Shown here piece by piece: positions 1-8,500 of a DNA stretch of 64,000 bases. The notes beneath the pieces were generated by a model. That model ran no database searches. It was given only the letters and a program-made list of their open reading frames with translations, and was not told the DNA's origin. Origin of the DNA: Micromonospora chokoriensis (lineage in GTDB: Bacteria; Actinomycetota; Actinomycetes; Mycobacteriales; Micromonosporaceae); contig NZ_LT607409.1 in NCBI RefSeq assembly GCF_900091505.1, positions 5,146,001 through 5,210,000 of the forward strand, given 5' to 3'. Made by a program: the position numbers and the translations under genes. Within the stretch, counting starts at the first letter, position 1. Each line of letters starts with the position of its first letter.

Positions 1-942
1 CTTGTCCCGGAGGTGCTTGACCATCTTGTCGACGCCGAAGTAGCCCATCTTGAACGGATTCTGCACGACCAGCGCCGAGATCTGACCGCTGCGCAGCCCG
101 GCCACCTCGTCCGGGGCGGCGTCCCACCCGATGATGACGACCTTGCCCGACTTGCCCGCCGCCTGGATGGCCTGGGCGGCGCCGAGCACGCTCGGCTCGT
201 TGGCCGCGAAGATGCCCTTGAGGTTGGGGTTCGCGGTGAGGATGTTCTCGGTGACCCGCCGCGCCTCGTTGACGTCGCTCTTGCTCGGCTGTTGGCCGAC
301 CAGCTTCAGGTTGGGGAACTGGGCGAGGCCGGCCTTGAAGCCGTCGACCCGCTCGGTGTTGGTCTGCGATCCGGGCTGGAACTCCACCAGGGCCACGTCG
401 TGGTTGCCGGGGCCCAGCTCCTTGGCGAGCAGCTTCGCCGCCTCGGTCGCCGAGGCGCGGTTGTCGGTGGCGAACAGCGGGACGCTAGACGGCTGCGGGC
501 TGGTGCCGGAGTCGATCATCGCGACCGGGATCTTGGCGGCCAGCGCCTGGTCGGTGGCGGGCGCCAGGGCGCTGGAGTCGGTCGCCGCGTAGACGATGCC
601 GTCGACCTTCTTGGTGACGAAGTTCTGGATCAGATTGACCTGGCCCTCGACGTCGGTCTCGGCGGTCACCCCGTCCCACTGGACGGTGACGTCCCCGGCG
701 CGCTGCGCGGCGCACTCCGCGCCCGCCTTCACCGTGTTCCAGTAGTCGGCGCCGACGGCCTTCGGTACGACGGCGAGCTTCAACGGCCCGCTCGCGTCCT
801 TGCTCGCGCCGTCGCCGCCGCCGTCCCGGACCTCGACGCCGCCGCAGGCGCTGAGCAGGGCGGTGGCCGCGACCGCGGCCAGGATGGCCTGGGCACGAAC
901 AAGACGCGTGCGCGTCGGTCGACTGGTGGTGGTGTGTGCCAT
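1..942 (-). CDS. Sugar ABC transporter substrate-binding lipoprotein (3' end outside window)
   Basis: Periplasmic-binding-protein-type lipoprotein of the ribose/xylose class; it would capture a sugar outside the membrane and hand it to the permease encoded just upstream. The start ATG at 942 follows a GAGGAAGGA ribosome site. Residues 1-33 form a lipoprotein signal ending in the lipobox LLSAC (Cys33). The mature part has the typical type I folds: VVPKAVGADYWNTV near the start, GIVYAATDSSALAP, VAMIDSGT, GIFAANEPSVLGAAQAI and VIVGWDAAPDEV. 314 residues are visible and the C terminus runs off the left edge. It lies 40 bp downstream of the permease, so they form one operon. The family is clear; the exact sugar is not. 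A fuconolactonase-like neighbour suggests a 6-deoxyhexose. Confidence 0.9.
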   Translation of the reverse strand, partial: MAHTTTSRPTRTRLVRAQAILAAVAATALLSACGGVEVRDGGGDGASKDASGPLKLAVVPKAVGADYWNTVKAGAECAAQRAGDVTVQWDGVTAETDVEGQVNLIQNFVTKKVDGIVYAATDSSALAPATDQALAAKIPVAMIDSGTSPQPSSVPLFATDNRASATEAAKLLAKELGPGNHDVALVEFQPGSQTNTERVDGFKAGLAQFPNLKLVGQQPSKSDVNEARRVTENILTANPNLKGIFAANEPSVLGAAQAIQAAGKSGKVVIIGWDAAPDEVAGLRSGQISALVVQNPFKMGYFGVDKMVKHLRDK

Positions 943-982
943 GGTGGGTGTCCTTCCTCGTTCGGACTCGTGGAATGGCATG

Positions 983-1990
983 TCAACCCCGCGATTCCAG
1001 CCGCCGGCGGCGGTACTGGTCGAAGTAGACGGCGGCCCAGATGATCAGGCCGACGATCACCTGCTGGTAGTGGATGCTGATGTCGAGCAGGACGGCCCCG
1101 TTCCGGACCAGGGCGATGAGGAAGGCGCCGATGATCGTCCCGACGATGCGGCCCTGCCCTCCGAACAGGCTGGCTCCGCCGATGACCGCGGCGGCGATGA
1201 CGTCGAGCTCCAGCGAGATCCCGTAGTTGGGCTGGCCGGAGTTGACCCGGGAGGCGGCGATCATGCCGCCGAGCCCGACCAGCACACCCGCCAGCACGTA
1301 CACCCCGGTGAGGTGACGGCCGACCCGGATGCCGGAGCGACGCGCGGCCTCCAGGTTGGAGCCCATCGCGTAGGTGTACTGGCCGAAGCGGGTCTGGGAG
1401 AGCAGGAAGGCGACCCCGACGGCGACCAGGACGGTGATCACGACGGCGAACGGAATGCCGAGGATCTCCCCGTTGCCGAGCAGTTGGAACGACCGGGGCA
1501 GGCCGTAGACGCCGACCGCGCCGGTGATGATGAAGACCAGACCACGGCCCACGGACATCGTTCCCAGCGTCGCGATGAACGGTGGGATCCGGGCGGCCGT
1601 CACCAGCAGGCCGTTCAACAGGCCGGCCAGCGCGCCGACGCCGATCGCGACCGCCGTCGCCGCCAGGAGAGAGAAGCCGAGGTCGCGGACGGTCATCGCT
1701 CCCAGCACGCCGGCGAGCGCGGCCACCGACCCGACGGAGAGATCGATGCCCTTGGTGATGATGACCATCGTCTGCGCGGTGGCGATGATGGCGATCACCG
1801 CCGTCTGGGCCCCGATGTTGAAGAGGTTGTCCGCCGTCAGGAAGTAGGGACTCGCGAAGGTCAGCGCGACGAACAGGACGACCAACGCGGTGGCGGCGGT
1901 GAACTCGGAGACGGCGTGGGAGACCCGTTCCCGGAGCCAGTCGGCGATGTCGCCGCGCTGCGTGCCGGCGGATGCCTCGGCGGTACTCAT
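983..1990 (-). CDS. Sugar ABC transporter permease (RbsC/XylH class)
   Basis: Inner-membrane channel subunit of a ribose/xylose-type importer (branched-chain permease superfamily). About 335 residues with eight or more hydrophobic segments. Family signatures include TMVIITKGIDLSVGSV in the first third, IPPFIATLGTMSVGRGL in the middle and GGASLFGGQGRIVGTIIGA near the C terminus. I place the start at ATG 1990, with GGGGAGG about 12 bases upstream. The reading frame is open up to 2119, but that part (rich in Arg, Gly, Ser) looks untranslated. No ATP-binding subunit gene is seen next to it; the ATPase is probably beyond the left edge or elsewhere. It is followed by the binding-protein gene. Confidence 0.9.
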   Translation of the reverse strand: MSTAEASAGTQRGDIADWLRERVSHAVSEFTAATALVVLFVALTFASPYFLTADNLFNIGAQTAVIAIIATAQTMVIITKGIDLSVGSVAALAGVLGAMTVRDLGFSLLAATAVAIGVGALAGLLNGLLVTAARIPPFIATLGTMSVGRGLVFIITGAVGVYGLPRSFQLLGNGEILGIPFAVVITVLVAVGVAFLLSQTRFGQYTYAMGSNLEAARRSGIRVGRHLTGVYVLAGVLVGLGGMIAASRVNSGQPNYGISLELDVIAAAVIGGASLFGGQGRIVGTIIGAFLIALVRNGAVLLDISIHYQQVIVGLIIWAAVYFDQYRRRRLESRG

Positions 1991-2403
1991 CGTCGGACCT
2001 GACCTCCCCATCGTGGGGCCGGCGCTCGACGGAAGGACCCGCCGTCGCGCCGAGCACCTATGAGCGACCGAGCCTCCCCGCGCAGGGGAGAGCCGGGTGT
2101 CGACCTGCCGCACCGTCACGATAGGTCAGATGTTTCCCTTGATCAGCCGTTACCATGCCATGCACCCCCGTGGATTGCCAAGGTCTTACAACCATGTTTT
2201 GACATCGTTACCCGGACCGCCCCGCGCATACGTCTGATCAAATCGGCACAAGTGCGGCCGAGCGGCGCGGCGACGCCCGTCGAGGGTCGGCGAGGGTGCT
2301 CTGGGCGCGAATGTCCACACTGGACTGCCAGGTCCGGCCCCGACGACCATGCGCACCCCGCACCCTAGGGTGGCCCTCCGGCTCGATCCGGCGGACCATC
2401 GCG
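1991..2403. other. Long upstream region of the sugar transporter operon, no gene seen
   Basis: Between the permease start and the lactonase gene there are about 500 bases without a convincing gene. The stretch around 2130-2250 is less GC-rich than its surroundings and probably holds the minus-strand promoter of the transporter operon. The palindromic operator at 2404-2425 closes this region on its right side, about 410 bases before the permease start codon. Confidence 0.4.
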
Positions 2404-2425
2404 AGCATGTTATCGATAACATGCT
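2404..2425. promoter_or_regulatory. LacI-type operator, perfect 22-bp palindrome
   Basis: The sequence is a perfect palindrome, AGCATGTTATC followed by its complement GATAACATGCT, with the central CG typical of LacI-family operators. It shares the core TGTTA-N-CG-N-TAACA with the site at 3479-3492. It lies between the lactonase stop codon and the transporter operon, so it probably controls the transporter. The regulator itself is not in this part of the window. Confidence 0.65.
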
Positions 2426-2499
2426 ATGCCCGGTGGCGGTCGAGGGCATCTCTTTCTCCGCCGAACTCCCGGCTGGTCAACCGACGGCCCCCAAGCGGG

Positions 2500-3411
2500 T
2501 CAGGACGCCGCGAGCCGGTACTCCCGACTGGCCGTCTGTCGCCAGATCGCCGCGCGCTCGCCGTCGGTCAGCGGCTCCAGCAGGTCGCCGAGGACCCTGA
2601 CCCAGCGGGTGTACGAGGTGGCCAGCAGACACACCGGCCAGTCCGAGCCGAACATCAGCCGGCCCGGCCCGAACACCTCCAGTGCGTGCTCGACGGCCGG
2701 CCGCAGGTCCGCCACCGTCCATGAGCTGCCGCTCACCTCGGTCACCAGGCCGGAGAGCTTCGCCGTCGTGTTGGGTTCGGCGGCGAGCGTCCGCAGGTCA
2801 CGGGGCCAGTCGCCGAGGCCACCGCTCCCGAGTGGCGGCTTACCGAGGTGGTCCAGGACGAACCGGACCTGGGGCAGGTCACGGACGAGCCGGGTGGCCG
2901 CCGGCAACTGGTGATGGCGTACGAGCAGGTCGAAGGCGAGGCCGGCAGCACCGACCGCAGCGACACCCCTGCGCACGTCGGGACGGTCGAGATAGGCCGG
3001 ATCCGGCTCGGACTGGACCAGATGGCGGATCCCGACGAGCCGCTCGCCGCCCCGCGCCGCCCGGAGTCGCTCCAGGCGCCCGACGACATCGTCGGCGGTG
3101 AGGTCGACCCACCCGACGACCCCGGCGATGAGCGGGTCGTCCGCCGCGATCCCCAACAGCTCCGGCGTCTCCGACCGGGCGGCGACGGACTGCACGACGA
3201 CGGTCCGGGTGACTCCGGCGACCCGGGTGGCCGGGCCGAGATCGACCGGGGTGAAGTCGTCGTCGATCGCGGCCATGGTGTGCGGGTCGATCCAGGGCTG
3301 CGGGTGCCGGGCGCGAACCCAGAGGTGATGGTGCGCGTCGACGATCCCCGACTCCCGCACGCCCGCACCGGTCGTCATCGGACCCGTCCCGGCGCGCTCA
3401 CGTCCACCCAC
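2500..3411 (-). CDS. Amidohydrolase-2 family lactonase (L-fucono/L-rhamnono-lactonase-like)
   Basis: Metal-dependent hydrolase of the COG3618 amidohydrolase group, whose characterised members open sugar lactones in L-fucose or L-rhamnose oxidation. Seen in the sequence: the N-terminal metal motif VDAHHHLW (about residues 24-31), QSEPDPAYL and GIRHLVQ in the middle, VLDHLGKPP, and the C-terminal GSDWPV motif. 303 residues from GTG at 3411, which has GGAG just upstream. An internal ATG at 3378 would remove 11 non-conserved residues and is also possible. Two identical-core operators flank the gene, linking it to the sugar transporter. The substrate is inferred from family and context, not shown. 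Confidence 0.85.
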   Translation of the reverse strand: MGGRERAGTGPMTTGAGVRESGIVDAHHHLWVRARHPQPWIDPHTMAAIDDDFTPVDLGPATRVAGVTRTVVVQSVAARSETPELLGIAADDPLIAGVVGWVDLTADDVVGRLERLRAARGGERLVGIRHLVQSEPDPAYLDRPDVRRGVAAVGAAGLAFDLLVRHHQLPAATRLVRDLPQVRFVLDHLGKPPLGSGGLGDWPRDLRTLAAEPNTTAKLSGLVTEVSGSSWTVADLRPAVEHALEVFGPGRLMFGSDWPVCLLATSYTRWVRVLGDLLEPLTDGERAAIWRQTASREYRLAAS

Positions 3412-3478
3412 CCCGCTCCACCACTGGTCGGACCTCCGGCTCGGCCCGGTGCCGTCGACCGATCTGGCAGGGTGACCA

Positions 3479-3492
3479 TGTTAGCGGTAACA
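3479..3492. promoter_or_regulatory. LacI-type operator upstream of lactonase
   Basis: TGTTAGCGGTAACA, an inverted repeat with perfect 5-base arms (TGTTA/TAACA) around CG-containing centre. It matches the core of the 22-bp palindrome at 2404-2425. It sits about 68 bases before the lactonase GTG, where a repressor would block its promoter. Confidence 0.6.
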
Positions 3493-3640
3493 GACCGGCC
3501 GCCGGCCGCGGAACGCGCGTACCAGCCGGAACTCCGCGACACTCCGACCGGGCGAATACCGTCGCCTGGCCGAAGTGACGATGTGCCGGTACCCGTACGT
3601 CGGCGAGCCGGGGGCGCTGCCCGGGGACCGGGTTGACCGC

Positions 3641-3822
3641 CTGAGGTGGCACCGATACCGTCGACCCACTATCTGCGGCGACGCGAGGGAAGCCGGTGTG
3701 ATTCCGGCGCGGTCGCGCCACTGTGAGCGGTTCCCCCACCTTCAGAGGGACCGCGAGCCAGGACGCTCGGTCGTCCGCAGCCTTGCGATGGGGACGCGTC
3801 ATCCCCGGGGAGGTTCGTGATC
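3641..3822 (+). ncRNA. Cobalamin riboswitch
   Basis: The leader contains the conserved cobalamin aptamer elements in order: GGGAAGCCGGTG at 3687-3698, the following ATTCCGGCGCGG arm, the B12-box GCCACTGTGAGC at 3717-3728, and GAGCCAGGAC at about 3755-3764. Downstream, GATGGGGAC and GTCATCCCC can pair, and CCCC directly precedes the GGGGAGG ribosome site of cbtB (3807-3813). Control by hiding that site when cobalamin is bound is therefore likely. The downstream genes encode a predicted cobalt transporter, which fits. The aptamer boundaries are approximate. Confidence 0.9.
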
Positions 3823-3824
3823 AC

Positions 3825-4028
3825 ATGTCCAGTTCCACGTCCAGCCAGCCGTTGGTGAATCCCGCTGGCACCACGCGTCTGCTGTGGACGGTGTTGGCCA
3901 CCGTCACCGCGCTCGCGTTGCTGGCCTACCTCGTCGCCTTCGACCAGGGCGCGGTGTCGCGCAGTGGCATGTACCTGCACGAGCTGATGCACGACGGCCG
4001 GCACCTGCTGGGTGTTCCGTGCCACTGA
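3825..4028 (+). CDS. cbtB: CbtB-type cobalt transporter subunit
   Basis: Small membrane subunit of the CbtAB predicted cobalt importer, a family found under cobalamin riboswitches. 67 residues with one hydrophobic helix (LLWTVLATVTALALLAYLVAF) followed by the family's histidine-rich C-terminal metal motif, YLHELMHDGRHLLGVPCH. ATG 3825 is chosen because GGGGAGG ends 11 bases before it; the longer open frame from 3723 runs through the riboswitch. It overlaps the cbtA start. Confidence 0.9.
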   Translation: MSSSTSSQPLVNPAGTTRLLWTVLATVTALALLAYLVAFDQGAVSRSGMYLHELMHDGRHLLGVPCH

Positions 4029-4792
4029 CGGCCACCACCACTCCCCCGTTCGTCACCGTCCTCGTCCGCGGCCTGCTCGCCGGCCTGATCGCCGGTCTGC
4101 TCGCCGGGACGTTCGCCTATGTCGCCGGTGAGCCGCACGTCGACGCGGCCATCGCCATCGAGGAGGCGGCGTCGGCGCACGCCGAGCCGGCCTTCGGTGC
4201 GCACGACCACGAGGATGCCCTGGTCAGCCGTAACGGTCAGCGCGGCGGCCTGTTCCTGGCCACCGGCCTGTTCGGTGCCGCGATGGGCGGCCTGCTGGCC
4301 ACGGCGTACGTCCTGCTGGCGCGCCGACGGCGGGCCTACGACGACGGACGGTCGGGCCTGCTGCTGGCCGGCGCGGCGCTGCTCGGCGCGGTGGTCGTGC
4401 CGTTCCTCAAGTACCCGGCGAACCCGCCGGCGGTCGGCGATCCGGCCACCATCAACCAACGCACCGTCACCTACCTGCTGATGGTGGTGCTCGGTCTGGT
4501 GGCGGTGTGGGCGGGCTCGCTGGGCTACCGATCGGTCGGCGCGCAGGCACCGCTGTGGCAGCGCGTCGCTGCGGCCGTCGGCGGATTCCTGCTGGTCACC
4601 GTGGTCGCCTACGTGGTGCTTCCGTCGTTCCAGGAGGTCCCCGCCGACTTCCCCGCGACGCTGTTGTGGGACTTCCGGCTGGCCTCCCTCGGCACCCAGG
4701 TGGTGCTGTGGACCGGGATCGGCCTGCTGTTCGCGGCCCTGATGCACCACGACCGACGTCGCCGGGTCGCCGCCGCGCCTGCGGGCACATGA
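4019..4792 (+). CDS. cbtA: CbtA-type cobalt transporter subunit
   Basis: Multi-spanning partner of CbtB. 257 residues, with about five to six hydrophobic segments: VLVRGLLAGLIAGLLAGTFAYVAG at the N terminus, GLFLATGLFGAAMGGLLA, AGAALLGAVVVPFLKYPANPP, TYLLMVVLGLVAVWAGSL and a C-terminal pair. The loop after the first helix carries the acidic/histidine stretch EEAASAHAEPAFGAHDHEDA, a likely metal-handling segment. The GTG start at 4019 overlaps the cbtB stop by ten bases; upstream in-frame sequence lies inside cbtB. Co-transcribed under the cobalamin riboswitch. Confidence 0.88.
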   Translation: MPLTATTTPPFVTVLVRGLLAGLIAGLLAGTFAYVAGEPHVDAAIAIEEAASAHAEPAFGAHDHEDALVSRNGQRGGLFLATGLFGAAMGGLLATAYVLLARRRRAYDDGRSGLLLAGAALLGAVVVPFLKYPANPPAVGDPATINQRTVTYLLMVVLGLVAVWAGSLGYRSVGAQAPLWQRVAAAVGGFLLVTVVAYVVLPSFQEVPADFPATLLWDFRLASLGTQVVLWTGIGLLFAALMHHDRRRRVAAAPAGT

Positions 4793-5376
4793 CCGCGACC
4801 AGCCTCCGGCTGGTCGCCCACGCGCACACCACCGCCCTACGTCGGGCCCGCTTCGGCGGACCGGACGACGGCCTGGACGAGGGCGGCCTGCGTGCCGCCC
4901 TCGCCCTGGCCCAGGCCCGACGGGGACACCTGGGCGTCCCCGATGCCTGCGTGTCCAGTCCCGGCGTGGCGGCCACCGCTACCGCCGGCGCACTCGGTCT
5001 GCTGCCCACCGTCGAGGTGGCGTTGGCGGACTGTGACCACGGCGACTGGACCGGGCGGTCTTTCGAGGAGATCGCCGTCGAGCAGCCGCAGGCGCTGCAC
5101 GAGTGGATGTCCGAACCGGAGTCCGCACCGCACGGCGGTGAGTCCGTCGCCGCGGTGCGGGACCGGGTCGGTCGCTGGTTGGACGGACAACGAGGCGCCG
5201 ACCGGCGGATCACCGTGATCGCGCACCCGCTGGTCATCCGGATTGCGGTCGTGCACGCCCTGGACCTGCCGTTGGCGGCGTACCGGCAGGTGGACGTGGA
5301 GCCGTTGGCGATCGTCCGGCTCACCGGCCGTGGGGCGCGGTGGCACCTTCGGCTGGGCGCGCCCCGGGTGGATTGA
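4789..5376 (+). CDS. Histidine-phosphatase-fold protein with altered RHG motif
   Basis: 195 residues of the histidine phosphatase (phosphoglycerate mutase-like) superfamily. The C-terminal His motif is present (TVIAHPLVIR), as are ALADCDHGDWTGRSFEEI and the AVRDRVGRW helix. The N-terminal catalytic RHG motif reads AHA (Ala10-His11-Ala12): the arginine that binds phosphate and the glycine are replaced. Activity as a classical phosphatase is thus uncertain. The ATG overlaps the cbtA stop (ATGA), so it belongs to the riboswitch-controlled operon. A role in cobalamin assembly, as for alpha-ribazole phosphatase CobC, is suggested only by context. Confidence 0.75.
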   Translation: MTATSLRLVAHAHTTALRRARFGGPDDGLDEGGLRAALALAQARRGHLGVPDACVSSPGVAATATAGALGLLPTVEVALADCDHGDWTGRSFEEIAVEQPQALHEWMSEPESAPHGGESVAAVRDRVGRWLDGQRGADRRITVIAHPLVIRIAVVHALDLPLAAYRQVDVEPLAIVRLTGRGARWHLRLGAPRVD

Positions 5377-5468
5377 GATCGTGCTGCCACCTCACTGACC
5401 GGACGCGACGAGCACGTGTTCCGGCCATCGCGGCCGACGGTACGGCACGGCGGCGGTCAGTTCCGCCC

Positions 5469-5506
5469 CGCGTAGGGCGGGCCGTGAGGACGGCCCGCCC
5501 TACGCG
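5469..5506. terminator. Bidirectional terminator between convergent genes
   Basis: A perfect 17-bp stem, CGCGTAGGGCGGGCCGT and its complement, with a 4-base GAGG loop. It lies between the end of the cobalt operon and the end of the GH92 gene, which face each other. Confidence 0.85.
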
Positions 5507-5517
5507 TCGACTCCGTC

Positions 5518-8500
5518 CTAGCCGGTGACGGTGAACGGTCGGGACACCGTCATGGCCGACGTCTCGCCGGTCAGGGTGACGCTTGTCGCCCCGGGCTTCG
5601 CCGCTCCCGGAACGCTCACCGTCGCGCCCGAGATGACACCGTCACCGTTCGCGCGCACGGTGGTGACCGCGACGCCGTTGCCGAAGGTGATCGTGACCAC
5701 CTCGTTCGGCACGAACCCGGAACCGTCGACGGTGATCGCCGTCGCGCGCGGCCCCGAGGCCGTCAACAGCACCGCCCTCGGCTGGTAGGTCCGCGCCTGC
5801 GCCTGCTCGGTCACCTGGACGGTGGCCGTGGCCGGCGTACGGGAGGACGCGCCGGTCGCGGTGACCGCGTACCGGCCGGGCTGCGCGCCCTCGGACGTCG
5901 GAACCGAGACGCGCACGGTTCCCTTCGCGGAGGCCGCGACCTTCGTGGTCCGGGCCGGGTCGGTGCCGATGCTGACGGTCACCTGCTCGCCGGCGGCGAA
6001 CCCGCTGCCGTCGACGGTGATCGCGCCGCCGGTCGTGACGCTGCCCGCCGAGGACAGCGCGATCGCCGGCTGCGATCCGCCCCTCGCGACGGTGACGGTG
6101 AACGCCTTGGTGCTGCTGGACACCGTGTCCCACGCGGTGACGTGCACCGTGTAGGTGCCCTCGCGGGAGTAGGTGTGCTGCCCGGTCATGGCACCGGACG
6201 CGTCGATCGTGACGTCCTGCGGAGCCGTGCCGTCACCCCACTGGACGCGGGCGCGGTAGCCCGTCGTGCCGGGAACGCCGCCGGTCACCGAACCGAGGCT
6301 CGCCGTGAGGGCCTGCCCGGCGTTCACCGTCTGGTCCTTCGGCGCGTCGGTGGTCAGCGCGGGGGCCGACGTGCCGTCGTTGGCGACGGCGAACACGTGG
6401 ATCCGGCCCGCCGAGCGGGGGTCGCCGGTCTGCGTCGGCAGGGTCACCGACACCAGCGTCTTGCCCGCCGGGATCTGGTACGGCGCGGTGGCGAACAGGA
6501 ACGGCTGGGCGCCGTCCCGGCTGGTGCCGTGCAGTCGGTACGCCGTCTTGGCGACGACGACGTTGCCGTAGGACGGGGTGCCGTTGGCGTTGCCGCCCAG
6601 CGTCCAGTCGCTGAACTGGATCGGGATGCCGGCGGTGCTGCCGTCGCTGAACGTCGCGGTGCCGGTGGTGCTCTGGTTGCCCTGCGTACCGGCGCCGATG
6701 AAGGAGATGCTCCGGGCGTCGGCCGGCAGGTCGAGAACGACAGTCGCGCCGTTGCCCGTGGCGTTGTCCGGCTGCCCGGGCGGGATCACCGGCAGGGTGA
6801 ACCGCAGTGCCGTTCCCGGGACCTGCTGCCGCTGACCCTGGACCGCGCCGCCCGCCGTCAGGGCGGCCCGCGAGTACGCCCACGACTTGGCGTCGCAGTC
6901 GGCCGCGAGGACCCCTTCGTCACCGACGCAGACGGTGTCGAAGGCGGCGGTGAGGCCGGACGTCGGGGCGTACGCCACCTCGACGCCGACCGTCGCGGAG
7001 GTCTGGTTCTCGCCGTCGGTCACCGTGACGCTGGCCTGGTGGTAACCCGGCGTGGCGTAGGTGTGCGACCCACCGACGCTGTAGACGGCCCGCGAGCTGA
7101 GCGTCAGGGTGCCCTCGGTGACCGGCGTGCCGTCACCCCAGTCGATGGTGGCCCGGTAACCGTCGGCGGTGCCGCCGGTGACGGACGCCAGCGGCACCGA
7201 GACGGGCACACCGGAGGTGGCGTGCGCGCTGCCCGCGGGGGTCACCGTGATGTCGCCGCCACCGATGCTGACGTCCCCACCGGCGAGCAGCTCGATCTCG
7301 GCGAGGTTGGTCTGCGCGGCGCCGACGGTCTTCGTCACGGCGAGCCGGAACTGCGCGAACCGGCCCGGCTTGTCGATCGGGTACGGACGGGTCTGGTTGC
7401 GCCACCGGAACACCTGGTCGGTGCGGGTGTCCAGAGTGGTCCAGGTGATGCCGTCGTTGGAGCCCTGCAACCGCCAGTCCGCCGGGTCGCCCGCAGCCGC
7501 CCCGGACGTCACCGTGTAGTACGTCGGCTTCTGCTTGCCACCGCGGTTGGTCCAGGTGACCTGCGGCGTCGCCGAGGTGAAGGTCAGCTGTGTGGTCGAC
7601 GAGTCGTCGAACAGCTTCGCCGCGTCCTGCCCGCCGGTGGCGGTCGCGGTGCCCAGACCTGGGCCGGTGGTGTCCTGCAACGGCTTCGGCGCGTCCTCGC
7701 CCTTGGTCAGCGACGGCGGTGCGTCCTTCTTGCCGCTGCCCCAGGACGACGGGTTGGGTCCCATCTGGAAGTCGATGGTGCCGCCCTTGGCGAGCGTGGT
7801 CACGTCCACCGACAGGCCGCGCTGCTTCTTGCCGTTGACCTTGACGTCCTGCACGTAGATGTTGCGCGTGCTGTTGGCCGGCGCGTTGACGACGATGTCG
7901 CCGGTCGGGCGACGCACCGTCATCCTGGTGAACTGCGGCGAACCGATGGTCCACTCGGCCGAGCCGGCCTGCAACGGGTAGATGCCCAGCGAGCTGAGGA
8001 CGTACCACGCCGACATCTCGCCGTTGTCCTCGTCGCCCAGGTAGCCCTGGCCGATCTCGCTGCCGACGTAGAGACGGCGCAGGATCTCGCGTACCGCCGC
8101 CTGTGTCTTGGCCGGGGCGCCGGCGAAGTTGTACATGTACGGGATGTGGTGCGACGGCTGGTTGCTCATGCCGAGCTGACCCATCCGCACCGCGCGTGCC
8201 TCGATCATCTCGTGGATGATGCCGCCGTACCCGCCGGGGCGGTCGGCGCTCTCCGGGGTGGCGAAGAACGTGTCGAGCTTGTCGCGCAGCGCCTGCTGCC
8301 CGCCGTACAGGTTGGCGAGGCCCTGCCCGTCCTGCTGGGCGGTGAAGGCGAAGTTCCACCCGTTGGTCTCGGTGTAGACGCCACCCCAGTCCAGCGGGTC
8401 GCCGGCGAGGAAGTTACCGGCGCCGTCGCGGCCCTGGAAGAGCTTCGTCTTCGGGTCGAACAGGTGGACGTAGTTGCGCGCACGCTCCAGGAAGTAGCGC

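Noticed and set aside
1991..2119. N-terminal extension of the sugar permease
   Set aside because: The extra 43 residues are not membrane-like and not typical of the family; a ribosome site fits the ATG at 1990.
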